The notes below the pieces were generated by a model, which had not been told where the DNA came from, searched no databases, and saw nothing but the letters and a program-made list of their open reading frames with translations. The translations under genes and the position numbers were made by a program. Below are positions 1-6,171 of a stretch of DNA of 7,510 nt, one piece after another. Origin of the DNA: JBNJEM01 sp051745935 (GTDB lineage Bacteria; Planctomycetota; Planctomycetia; Pirellulales; Pirellulaceae); contig JBNJEM010000388.1 of NCBI GenBank assembly GCA_051745935.1, forward strand, positions 1-7,510, written 5' to 3'. The stretch's first letter is position 1. Every line of letters begins with the position of its first letter.

Positions 1-63
1 TGGCTGAACTACGATCCCGCCAGCGTTTCGACCGGCCCAAGCTTGTTCGGGCAAAAGCCCTAA
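1..63 (+). CDS. C-terminal end of an unidentified protein (partial)
   Basis: Frame 1 is open from the window edge to a TAA at 61-63 and reads WLNYDPASVSTGPSLFGQKP. The composition (Trp, Tyr, Asn, Phe, few Arg) looks like a real protein tail rather than the Arg/Pro/Ala-rich noise of the surrounding frames. A perfect hairpin starts directly after the stop, which fits a gene end. Twenty residues are too few to assign a family or function. The neighbour downstream is a long non-coding stretch, so this gene is not in an operon with lysS. It could still be a chance open frame. Confidence 0.45.
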   Translation, partial: WLNYDPASVSTGPSLFGQKP

Positions 64-78
64 GGCGGCAGGGCCGCC
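64..78 (+). terminator. Short GC hairpin after the left-edge stop codon
   Basis: ggcggc (64-69), loop agg, gccgcc (73-78) is a perfect 6-bp stem that begins one base after the TAA at 61-63. The position suits a transcription end, but no T-run follows (the next bases are aaccaaatc). It is therefore at best a weak or U-tract-less terminator. Confidence 0.3.
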
Positions 79-209
79 AACCAAATCGGGGCCCCGCACA
101 GGGATGGACCGCTCCCGTTGGTCGCTCACGCCAAGGATGCGCCCACCGTGCGCGCATGTTACACCGTAAGACTCTAGCGAGGCTTCGCCCGCAACCCAAG
201 AGGTCGGAG

Positions 210-227
210 GTCGGAAACTTCTCCGAC
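210..227 (+). other. Small inverted repeat overlapping a 7-bp tandem duplicate
   Basis: gtcgga (210-215), a 6-nt loop, then tccgac (222-227) forms a perfect 6-bp stem. The left arm lies in a tandem 7-mer, ggtcgga at 202-208 and again at 209-215, so the right arm could pair with either copy. No function can be assigned. Confidence 0.3.
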
Positions 228-305
228 GACTGTATCATCGCCCTCAGCATGCGACCGTCTCGGGTATCACCAATGCCGATTTTCTCTCGTCTGCCCAAGT
301 TGACA

Positions 306-333
306 TTGACCCTGGCTATTCATCCATTACAAT
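306..333 (+). promoter_or_regulatory. Sigma70-like promoter candidate
   Basis: TTGACC (306-311) and TACAAT (328-333) are separated by 16 bp, and each box matches the bacterial housekeeping consensus at five of six positions. A second TTGACA at 300-305 is a better box but sits 22 bp from the -10. If used, the transcript would start near 340 and give lysS a leader of about 500 nt containing the tandem repeats. That is long, so the promoter may serve something else or be fortuitous. Planctomycete promoters are poorly characterised, so the match is suggestive only. Confidence 0.35.
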
Positions 334-412
334 GCGGCGGTTTTCGAGTGACATCGTGGATCGTAAGGGCTTGGGAAGGGGGCGTCCCGCGGGATTCTCG
401 CGAAACAGGCGC

Positions 413-476
413 CAGTGATCGCCCCCACCAGTGATCGCCCCCACCAGTGATCGCCCCCACCAGTGATCGCCCCCAT
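413..476. repeat. Tandem repeat, 16-bp unit x4
   Basis: The unit cagtgatcgcccccac occurs at 413-428, 429-444 and 445-460, with a fourth copy at 461-476 differing only in its last base (t for c). Copies are otherwise identical, which implies recent expansion by slippage or active homogenisation. Each unit carries one GATC and one C5 run. The minus strand therefore has four G5 runs spaced by 11 nt. A 16-bp period does not keep a reading frame, which argues against a coding role. Confidence 0.95.
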
Positions 477-692
477 GGGAGGAGTTGGGCTGCGGCGGCC
501 CCTGATAGGCCCCTGAGAACGCGGAGGGATTAAGGGGATATGCGCCGGTTGTTGTCCGCTGCGTCTACACGGGCGCTCGCTTCGATGGTTGGTTCCAGCC
601 GATCCGCGCGAACCTAGAGTCGTTCTCGGAACTGCTTCGGGGTAACGCCGAACGGCCCACCATGGCCTTTGGCAAGCCCGAGGAAACGGCGG

Positions 693-789
693 GCGGAACA
701 AGGCGCCAAGTCCGGGCGTTTTTTTGGCGAAACAACTTTTTGGCGAAACACCGTCCCGCAGGGGCATTGTTTGGGAGCGGAACAAGGCG
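693..789 (+). repeat. Pair of 13-bp direct repeats flanking the period-16 repeat
   Basis: gcggaacaaggcg occurs identically at 693-705 and 777-789, 84 bp apart start to start. The tttttggcgaaaca repeats lie between them. This bracketing suggests that a larger segment was duplicated and then diverged, or that a small repeated unit was inserted. Confidence 0.7.
721..750 (+). repeat. 14-bp direct repeat with 16-bp period
   Basis: tttttggcgaaaca occurs at 721-734 and again, identical, at 737-750, a period of 16 bp. In addition cgccaa at 704-709 can pair with ttggcg at 724-729 to make a weak hairpin. Function unknown. Confidence 0.85.
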
Positions 790-802
790 GATTGAGTCCA
801 CG

Positions 803-844
803 TTACTGTAATTTGCCGAGCACTTACCGTAATTTGCCGAGCAC
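803..844 (+). repeat. 21-bp tandem repeat immediately upstream of lysS
   Basis: Two head-to-tail 21-bp copies, 803-823 and 824-844, share gtaatttgccgagcac and differ at one base (actg versus accg near their 5' ends). The second copy ends 9 bp before the ATG at 854. A 21-bp period is close to two turns of B-DNA, so a protein bound to each copy would sit on the same face of the helix. That makes a tandem operator possible, but simple slippage explains the duplication equally well. Confidence 0.9.
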
Positions 845-853
845 ACTGAAGAC

Positions 854-2443
854 ATGACATCGCGACCGGATGACGATCATCACGATGCCGCATCTGAGCT
901 GGATGCGGGGATGCATGAGGCATCGCGTCGTGCCAAGTTGAAGAAGATTGCCGAATTGGGACACGATCCGTGGGGTGGCCGGTTTGACGGCCGCGACTGG
1001 ATTGGTGACATCCGGGCCCGCTGCGACGAGGTGCGATACCGTTTGGAGTCGGGGCAAGAGCTACCGTTGCCGGACGTCTCATCGGAGGGGGTCGACCTGA
1101 GGCAGTGGAAGTCGGAGCAAGGTCGCGGCGAACTCGTGGGTCCCAAGGTTCGCGCGGCGGGGCGGATCGTATTGGTACGCGACAAAGGCAAGCTGCTGTT
1201 TCTCGACGTTCGCGATTGGACGGGTGACATTCAGCTGTTCGTGGGCAAGAAACAGGTGGGCGAAGAAGATTTCGCCCTGGCGGGCCAATTTGATTTGGGA
1301 GACATTATCGGGGTTGACGGCCAGTTGGGCCGCACGAACACGGGCGAGTTGACGATTTTCGCCGAGCGGCTTCATTTCCTGTGCAAGTCGATCGAGCCGC
1401 CGCCGGAAAAGCATAAAGGCCTGAAGGATCCAGAGTTGCGGCAGCGGATGCGATACCTGGATTTGTTCCATAACCCGGGCGTCATGGCGCGGTTCTTGAA
1501 CCGCACGAGAATCGTGCATTCGATACGCGCCACGCTCGCCAACGGGGGATTTGTCGAGGTGGAGGGCCCCACGCTCCACGCGATCGCGGGTGGCGCCGCC
1601 GCTCGGCCCTTCGTCACGCATCACAACGCATTGGATATTGATCTCTATTTGCGAATCGCGCTCGAACTGCACCTCAAGCGGCTGATGGTCGGCGGGATGG
1701 AGCGAGTCTACGAACTGGGTCGGGTCTACCGCAACGAAGGGATTAGTCCGCGTCACAATCCCGAGTTCACCATGCTGGAGGTCTACCAGGCCTTCGGCGA
1801 TTATGAATCGATGATGGATTTGACGGAGCGGATCATCACTGACGCGATCCGCGCGGTTGACGGGCGGTTCGAGCGTCCGTGGGGAGACGTGGTCCTTGAT
1901 TTCACGCCGCCCTTCGCGCGACGCACTTATGACAGTTTGTTGGCTGAGCATGTGGGAGTGGCGGCGGACGACATCGACGGCCTGACGAAGGTGGCCGAAA
2001 AGCTGGGTTTCAATGTTCGGGACAAGCACCCGGACGTGATCAAGAATTTCGTGTTCGAAGAAAAAGTGGAAGATGCCTTAACGGGACCGATGTTCGTGGT
2101 CGACTATCCGGCGAGCATTTGCCCGTTGACCAGACGGGCGCCGGCGGACCCTGGCGTGGCTGAACGTTTTGAGTTGTTCATCAAGGGAATGGAAATCGCC
2201 AACGCCTATACGGAGCTAAACGACCCGGACCTGCAGCAAGAGCTGTTCGAAACGCAGCTGGCGGGACTGCCGGAGGAGGAATCGATGGCGAAGATGGATC
2301 ATGATTTCATTCGCACGTTGCGCCACGGCATGCCGCCCGCCGGCGGTTTGGGCGTGGGAATTGATCGGCTGATCATGTTATTGACCAACTCGCAGTCGAT
2401 TCGCGAAGTGATTCTATTCCCCCTGCTCCGTCCCGGCGAATGA
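854..2443 (+). CDS. lysS: Lysyl-tRNA synthetase, class II
   Basis: Activates lysine with ATP and attaches it to tRNA-Lys in the cytoplasm. The 529-aa protein is near the usual ~500. An OB-fold anticodon-binding domain spans about residues 99-178 (AGRIVLVRDKGKLLFLDVRD). The class II catalytic core follows. Motif 1 is around 231-240 (GGFVEVEGPT). Motif 2 is at 284-307, with RNEGISPRHNPEFTM typical of LysRS. Motif 3 is near 498-508, with GIDRL followed by TNSQSIREVILFP. GMEIANAYTELND (445-457) is the amino-acid/ATP site segment just before motif 3. The start is uncertain. ATG 854 has only a poor GAAG two bases away. ATG 911 (residue 20) would begin MHEASRRAKLKKIAELG, close to where many LysRS N-termini start, but it also lacks a clear ribosome binding site. 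The 21-bp tandem repeat lies just upstream. No T-box-like sequence was seen. No frameshift or missing catalytic segment is apparent. Confidence 0.96.
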   Translation: MTSRPDDDHHDAASELDAGMHEASRRAKLKKIAELGHDPWGGRFDGRDWIGDIRARCDEVRYRLESGQELPLPDVSSEGVDLRQWKSEQGRGELVGPKVRAAGRIVLVRDKGKLLFLDVRDWTGDIQLFVGKKQVGEEDFALAGQFDLGDIIGVDGQLGRTNTGELTIFAERLHFLCKSIEPPPEKHKGLKDPELRQRMRYLDLFHNPGVMARFLNRTRIVHSIRATLANGGFVEVEGPTLHAIAGGAAARPFVTHHNALDIDLYLRIALELHLKRLMVGGMERVYELGRVYRNEGISPRHNPEFTMLEVYQAFGDYESMMDLTERIITDAIRAVDGRFERPWGDVVLDFTPPFARRTYDSLLAEHVGVAADDIDGLTKVAEKLGFNVRDKHPDVIKNFVFEEKVEDALTGPMFVVDYPASICPLTRRAPADPGVAERFELFIKGMEIANAYTELNDPDLQQELFETQLAGLPEEESMAKMDHDFIRTLRHGMPPAGGLGVGIDRLIMLLTNSQSIREVILFPLLRPGE

Positions 2444-2514
2444 ACTCACGACATGGCAAGCGTTCCGGCCGCCAAACACCAGACATGGGCAAGGACGGGA
2501 AGTTGTACCACTTT

Positions 2515-2527
2515 AGCCCCCGGGGCT
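2515..2527. other. 13-bp GC palindrome in the lysS-permease gap
   Basis: agcccccggggct is a perfect palindrome with 6-bp arms around a central c. The arms nearly touch, so a hairpin would have to open part of the stem, and no T-run follows. It could mark the end of the lysS transcript or a dimeric protein site. Nothing distinguishes these. Confidence 0.35.
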
Positions 2528-2562
2528 CCATGACGAAACCATGCCCATTTCACGTAACTCAA

Positions 2563-2583
2563 GGCGTTTCGGAGGGGAAAGCC
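2563..2583 (+). other. Bulged hairpin between lysS and the permease
   Basis: ggc-g-tttc (2563-2570), loop ggaggg, gaaagcc (2577-2583) gives a 7-bp stem with one bulged g. It lies 82 bp before the permease start. It might be a weak terminator or leader structure. There is no poly-T tail. Confidence 0.2.
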
Positions 2584-2652
2584 CAGTTTGGTTTCCGGTT
2601 GTAAAGAGGTACACAACGTAGAGCTTTCGAACCAGCGGATGGACTTGCAGCC

Positions 2653-2658
2653 AAAGGA
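2653..2658 (+). promoter_or_regulatory. Ribosome binding site that fixes the permease start
   Basis: AAAGGA at 2653-2658 lies 6 bases before ATG 2665, a normal Shine-Dalgarno spacing. The TTG at 2659, which would extend the protein by two residues, abuts the site directly and is unlikely to be used. Confidence 0.6.
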
Positions 2659-2664
2659 TTGGCC

Positions 2665-4230
2665 ATGTACAAACTCTTACTCTCTTGGCGATACCTTCGC
2701 ACTCGCTATATCGCACTTGCTTCGATCGTCAGCGTCACGTTGGGAGTGGCCACGCTAATCATCGTCAACGCGGTGATGGCCGGATTCACCGCCGAGGCGA
2801 ACAAGCGGCTCAACGGCATCCTTTCGGACGTGGTGTTCGAGAGTCAAAGCTTGAATGGCTTTCCCAACGCCGAATGGCACAAGGGGCGGATCCGCGAGAT
2901 CCTTGGCGATGACGTGGTCGGAATGACAGCCACGGTCCACGTGCCGGCCATGTTAAGTGTCCCGCTTCAGGACGGTCAACATCTGACGCGGCAAGTCCAA
3001 CTGGTCGGCATTGACAAGGAGACGTACGCCCAGGTTGGTGATTTTGGCCAGTATCTGCTGCACCCGGAGAATCGAAAGTCGGTGTCGTTTCGGCTGCGCG
3101 AGGGAGGATATGCCCCGGATCGAAAGAGGTTTCCGGTTTCCGGTTGGGCCTATCGCCGTCAGCGATTGCGTTACGAGCAGGCATTGGAGGAGGAACGGGC
3201 GTTGATCCGGGCCAAGGACGCGATGACGTCGGGGGCCTCGCCGGCCGGGACTGCCCAGGATGTCCCCGCGGCCGGTGAAGCAGGGGAGACTCCTCCGCCG
3301 TCCGATCCTTACGGCGGGGCCCGGGTGAATGAGGAGCTCGATTCCTATGATCCCATGAAGGAACACGCGACGGGAATCATTTTGGGAATTGCTGTTTGCA
3401 GCCAGCGAATCAAGGACGAGCAGGGGGACGTCAGCGACTACTTTTTCTGCCGACCCGGCGACGACGTCAAGATCACGGTTCCCACTGCCGGCAGTCCGCC
3501 ACGAGGCACGGACGACGTCGTGACGGTGGTGGATCTGTATGAGAGCAAGATGAGCGAGTACGATTCGACGTTGGCTTTCATGCCGCTGGAGGCGTTACAG
3601 GATTTACGCGGCATGATCGACGCGAATTCCAGGTACGTCACTTCGATACAGATCAAACTAAGGTCGGGGGCGGATCTGACAGCGGCGCGAGACCGTTTGC
3701 AGGCCGAGTTCCCCATTGAGCGGTATCCTTATCGCATTCAGACATGGCGCGACATGCAAGGGCCGCTGCTGGCGGCCGTTCAACTGGAGACAACCCTGTT
3801 GAACATACTGCTGTTCTTGATTATCGCGGTAGCCGGTTTCGGCATCCTGGCCACGTTCTACATGATTGTGGTTGAAAAGACTCGAGACGTTGGGATTCTG
3901 AAAGCCTTGGGAACACCTGGCCGCGGGGTCATGAGTATCTTCTTGGGGTATGGCTTTTCGCTGGGCGTGGTCGGGTCTGGCGTGGGCCTGGGCCTTGGCC
4001 TCTTGTTCGTGCACTATATCAATGAAATCGCGGCGTGGCTGGAATGGGCCACCGGGCGGCCAATATTCGATCCGACGGTGTACTACTTTCAGGAAATTCC
4101 AGCCATCGTTGAAATCCATACAATAATCGGTGTTGTGTGCGGCGCCGTTTTGATCGCCGTCATGGCCAGCGTGCTGCCAGCGCGACACGCCGCTCGTCTT
4201 CATCCCGTGGAGGCTCTGCGTTATGAATAG
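2665..4230 (+). CDS. LolC/LolE-type lipoprotein-releasing ABC transporter permease
   Basis: Inner-membrane subunit that, with its ATPase, would extract lipoproteins for delivery to the outer membrane. The start MYKLLLSWRYLRTRYIALAS matches the LolC/E amino end. TM1 is at about 16-40, then a large periplasmic domain, then three membrane helices at about 378-402, 424-450 and 484-505. EKTRDVGILKALGTP (404-418) is the cytoplasmic coupling segment that contacts the ATPase, and the end LPARHAARLHPVEALRYE is typical of FtsX-fold permeases. EYDSTLAFMPLEALQDL (298-314) is also Lol-like. At 521 aa it is about 110 longer than E. coli LolC/LolE. The excess lies mostly around 130-235 and includes a charged helix-like part (161-185) and a Pro/Ala/Gly-rich linker (188-220). 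Only one permease is present, so it may work as a homodimer. Its stop overlaps the ATPase start. A MacB-like or other FtsX-type role is the main alternative. Confidence 0.88.
   Translation: MYKLLLSWRYLRTRYIALASIVSVTLGVATLIIVNAVMAGFTAEANKRLNGILSDVVFESQSLNGFPNAEWHKGRIREILGDDVVGMTATVHVPAMLSVPLQDGQHLTRQVQLVGIDKETYAQVGDFGQYLLHPENRKSVSFRLREGGYAPDRKRFPVSGWAYRRQRLRYEQALEEERALIRAKDAMTSGASPAGTAQDVPAAGEAGETPPPSDPYGGARVNEELDSYDPMKEHATGIILGIAVCSQRIKDEQGDVSDYFFCRPGDDVKITVPTAGSPPRGTDDVVTVVDLYESKMSEYDSTLAFMPLEALQDLRGMIDANSRYVTSIQIKLRSGADLTAARDRLQAEFPIERYPYRIQTWRDMQGPLLAAVQLETTLLNILLFLIIAVAGFGILATFYMIVVEKTRDVGILKALGTPGRGVMSIFLGYGFSLGVVGSGVGLGLGLLFVHYINEIAAWLEWATGRPIFDPTVYYFQEIPAIVEIHTIIGVVCGAVLIAVMASVLPARHAARLHPVEALRYE
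4209..4213 (+). promoter_or_regulatory. Ribosome binding site inside the permease gene
   Basis: GGAGG at 4209-4213, within the last codons of the permease, lies 9 bases before ATG 4223. With the 8-bp gene overlap it supports translational coupling. It favours 4223 over the internal ATG at 4301 as the ATPase start. Confidence 0.55.
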
Positions 4231-5035
4231 TTCGTCGAGTTCCCGTTTCCAAGCCACCGAAGCTCGCGCCACGTCTCCCCGGTCCCCAGCCGTCGTGCCC
4301 ATGTGTAACGGGGTGTCGGGCCGTGGCATTCAGCGTGGGACAACCCAACAGTTGGTTGCCCGCGACCTGCACAAGAGCTTTCAAAAGGGCAAAGTGGTGA
4401 TTCCCGTGCTCCAGGGCGTTGATTTCGCCGCGCGCGAAGGGTTGTTCACGGCCATGGTCGGGCAAAGTGGATCGGGCAAAAGCACCTTGCTGCACTTGTT
4501 CGCCACCCTTGACGTACCCGACAAAGGCGAAATCCATTTCGACGGCAGTCGCATTGATAATCGCTCGCCCAGACAACGCGATAGGATTCGCAATCGTAGC
4601 ATCGGCATGATCTTCCAATTCTATCACTTGCTTCCCGAGCTCACCACGCTCGAAAACGTGCTCACCCCCGTCATGATCTCCCAAGGAATTTGGCAATACT
4701 GGCGGAATCGGCGGGCGCATCTCAAGCGGGCCACTCGATTACTCGACATGGTCGGACTCTCGCACCGTCTACACCACAAACCACGGGAGCTGTCCGGAGG
4801 CGAAATGCAGCGGGCCGCGATCGCCAGATCACTGGTCACCTCGCCCCGCCTGCTGCTGGCTGACGAACCGACGGGGAACCTGGATCGCCAAAACGGGGCG
4901 GACATTTTAGAAATTCTGCGAACCTTGAACCGCGAGGAAAACCTCACTATAGTCATGGTGACGCACGATCCCGCGATTGCTGAACAAGCCGATTGCTCCG
5001 TGCGATTGGTCGAAGGCCAAGTCAAGGCCGCGTGA
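4223..5035 (+). CDS. LolD-type ABC transporter ATP-binding protein
   Basis: Cytoplasmic ATPase that would power the adjacent LolC/E-like permease. All nucleotide-binding motifs are intact in the 270-aa protein: Walker A GQSGSGKST (80-88), Q-loop Gln132 in FQFYHLLPELTTLENV, signature LSGGE (190-194), Walker B LLLADEP (210-216) with Glu215, D-loop NLDR, and switch His248 in VMVTHDP. The FQFYHLLPELTTLENV and DEPTGNLD segments place it in the LolD/MacB/FtsE group. The ATG overlaps the permease stop by 8 bp and is served by GGAGG inside that gene, so the two are coupled. The domain proper starts near residue 44 (LVARDLHKSF). The first ~43 residues are a Ser-rich, low-complexity extension absent from typical LolD (~230 aa). 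Starting at ATG 4301 would shorten it to 244 aa, but that site has a weaker ribosome binding context. Confidence 0.93.
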   Translation: MNSSSSSRFQATEARATSPRSPAVVPMCNGVSGRGIQRGTTQQLVARDLHKSFQKGKVVIPVLQGVDFAAREGLFTAMVGQSGSGKSTLLHLFATLDVPDKGEIHFDGSRIDNRSPRQRDRIRNRSIGMIFQFYHLLPELTTLENVLTPVMISQGIWQYWRNRRAHLKRATRLLDMVGLSHRLHHKPRELSGGEMQRAAIARSLVTSPRLLLADEPTGNLDRQNGADILEILRTLNREENLTIVMVTHDPAIAEQADCSVRLVEGQVKAA

Positions 5036-5187
5036 CCGATATACTTCACGCGAGGATGAACGACCCGCATGTGGCGCGCCGCGCCCGGTATCAACCGCCG
5101 TGATGGGGCATCTCCCGACCGTGGATGGAGTCCACCACGCGGGCCCAATGGCGGCATAAGAGCAGCTCGAACAGGGGGCCTGCAATC
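5036..5187 (+). other. 152-bp gap before ilvE with a small hairpin
   Basis: No gene or clear promoter is seen. gtgga (5121-5125), loop tggag, tccac (5131-5135) is a perfect 5-bp stem, and ggcgcgcc (5073-5080) is an 8-bp palindrome. A longer reading of the aminotransferase from ATG 5125 would run through this hairpin, but it adds residues that do not resemble the family. Confidence 0.3.
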
Positions 5188-6045
5188 ATGTCACTTCAGG
5201 TTTATATCAACGGCGAATATGTTGACAAGGAACGCGCGGCCATTAGCGTCTTTGATCATGGGCTCCTCTATGGCGATGGCGTATTCGAAGGAATGCGATC
5301 ATACGGGGGCAAGGTATTTCGCTTGGAGGAACACCTCCAACGCCTGTGGGATTCCGCCAAGTCAATCTGGCTGGAAATCCCGCTGGGACGCAAGGAGATG
5401 GCCCAAGCGGTCAATGATACCCTGGCGTTGAACCAGATCGAGGATGGCTATGTCCGTCTGATTGTCACGCGTGGCCAGGGCACCTTGGGCTTGGACGCCG
5501 ATCTGTGTTCGAATCCCCAGGTCATTATCATTACCGATCATCTGGCGCTCTATCCGGAAGAGTATTACCTCCACGGCCTGGAAATCGTCACGGCCAGCAG
5601 TGTGCGCAACCATCCCGGGGCGACGAACCCCCGGATCAAATCGCTGAACTACCTGAACAACATTCTGGCGAAGATCGAGGGCATGAAGGCCGGGTGTGTC
5701 GAAGCCCTGATGCTCAACCACAAGGGAGAGGTCGCCGAATGCACGGGGGACAACATTTTTTTGGTGCGCGGGTCCCGGTTACTGACCCCGCCCACCGATG
5801 CGGGAATCCTGGAAGGGATCACTCGCGCCGCCGTGATGGAGCTGGGGGTGGAAGCGGGACTGACCGTCCGTGAAATGGCCCTGACCCGTCATGACGTGTA
5901 CGTGGCGGACGAGTGCTTTCTGACCGGCAGCGGGGCGGAAGTGATACCGGTTGTGAAAGTCGATGCTCGCGCCATTGGCACCGGAGAACCAGGACCGGTT
6001 ACCGCGGATCTCCTGCGACGGTTTCGAAAGCTGGTTCGCCAGTAA
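5188..6045 (+). CDS. ilvE: Branched-chain amino acid aminotransferase (class IV, PLP)
   Basis: Cytoplasmic PLP enzyme that transfers the amino group between glutamate and the 2-oxo acids of Val, Leu and Ile, the last step of their synthesis. The start at 5188 (MSLQVYINGEYV) is chosen because the family begins there and AGGGGG (5173-5178) lies 9 bases upstream; ATG 5125 would add 21 unrelated residues. At 285 aa it is slightly below the usual ~300. FDHGLLYGDGVFEGMRSYGG (22-41) is the class IV amino-terminal signature. Lys151 in NPRIKSLNYLNN is the expected PLP-binding lysine, with Glu184 in EVAECTGDN. LEGITR (208-213) would bind the cofactor phosphate, and LTGSGAEVIPV (245-255) closes the active site. 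D-amino acid aminotransferase and aminodeoxychorismate lyase share the fold. YGDGVFEG and the E-x-TGDN-F pattern favour BCAT, but substrate cannot be fixed by eye. Confidence 0.88.
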   Translation: MSLQVYINGEYVDKERAAISVFDHGLLYGDGVFEGMRSYGGKVFRLEEHLQRLWDSAKSIWLEIPLGRKEMAQAVNDTLALNQIEDGYVRLIVTRGQGTLGLDADLCSNPQVIIITDHLALYPEEYYLHGLEIVTASSVRNHPGATNPRIKSLNYLNNILAKIEGMKAGCVEALMLNHKGEVAECTGDNIFLVRGSRLLTPPTDAGILEGITRAAVMELGVEAGLTVREMALTRHDVYVADECFLTGSGAEVIPVVKVDARAIGTGEPGPVTADLLRRFRKLVRQ

Positions 6046-6113
6046 GGAATCACTCGAAAACAACTTCCGCAATTCATCGGGCCTCCAAGTCATCCGGCGC
6101 ACTGGCTCCGCTC

Positions 6114-6166
6114 GCGATCCGCGTTTCCCGTGTAAGCAACGCGTCTTGCCGCTCGCTCGGGATCGC
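6114..6166. terminator. Nested inverted repeats between convergent genes
   Basis: gcgatcc (6114-6120) pairs with ggatcgc (6160-6166). Directly inside the left arm, gcgtt (6121-6125) pairs with aacgc (6138-6142), leaving 17 nt unpaired before the outer right arm. The structure sits in the 126 bp between the ilvE stop and the stop of the minus-strand gene, the expected place for a bidirectional terminator. No T-run accompanies it, so intrinsic termination is not shown. Confidence 0.3.
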
Positions 6167-6171
6167 CCGAT

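Larger units (their letters stand above)
509..811 (+). pseudogene. Coding-like remnant without a start codon
   Basis: This frame is open from just after a TAG (506-508) to TAA (809-811). Between about 563 and 700 it reads like protein, including VYTGARFDGWFQP and ELLRGNAERP, with mostly G or C in third codon positions. No ATG, GTG or TTG precedes that part; the first ATG is at 662 and has no ribosome binding site. The 3' half runs through the period-16 and 21-bp repeats. It may be a decayed gene or just high-GC chance. I do not recognise a family. Confidence 0.18.
64..853. other. 790-bp gene-free stretch upstream of lysS
   Basis: No frame on either strand gives a recognisable protein. The open frames here are Arg/Pro/Ser-rich, have no good ribosome binding site, and run over tandem repeats whose periods are not multiples of three. 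The stretch holds a promoter-like pair (306-333), a small hairpin (210-227), a 16-bp x4 repeat (413-476), a coding-like stretch (509-811), a period-16 direct repeat (721-750), a 13-bp duplicate (693-705 and 777-789) and a 21-bp x2 repeat (803-844). It probably serves as the upstream region of lysS and has been shaped by replication slippage. Confidence 0.6.

Noticed and set aside
156..434. 92-aa plus-strand open frame
   Set aside because: No ribosome binding site, no recognisable motif, and it ends inside the tandem repeat.
413..476. CRISPR array
   Set aside because: The 16-bp units are directly adjacent with no spacers, and no cas gene is present.
640..853. T-box or lysine riboswitch upstream of lysS
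   Set aside because: No T-box consensus and no lysine-aptamer-like architecture could be recognised; the region is mainly direct repeats.
327..1082. Long minus-strand open frame antisense to the lysS upstream region and the first part of lysS
   Set aside because: Arg/Pro/Ser-rich composition, runs through the 16-bp tandem array and overlaps the secure lysS frame; a typical high-GC shadow.
1079..2029. 316-aa minus-strand open frame inside lysS
   Set aside because: Fully antisense to conserved LysRS motifs, with no independent support.
2588..2615. TTGGTT-N16-TACACA as a promoter for the permease
   Set aside because: Each box matches the consensus at only three of six positions; not better than chance.
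3658..4720. Two minus-strand open frames opposite the permease and ATPase (3658-4329 and 4160-4720)
   Set aside because: Antisense to conserved membrane helices and Walker motifs; His/Gln/Arg-rich shadows.
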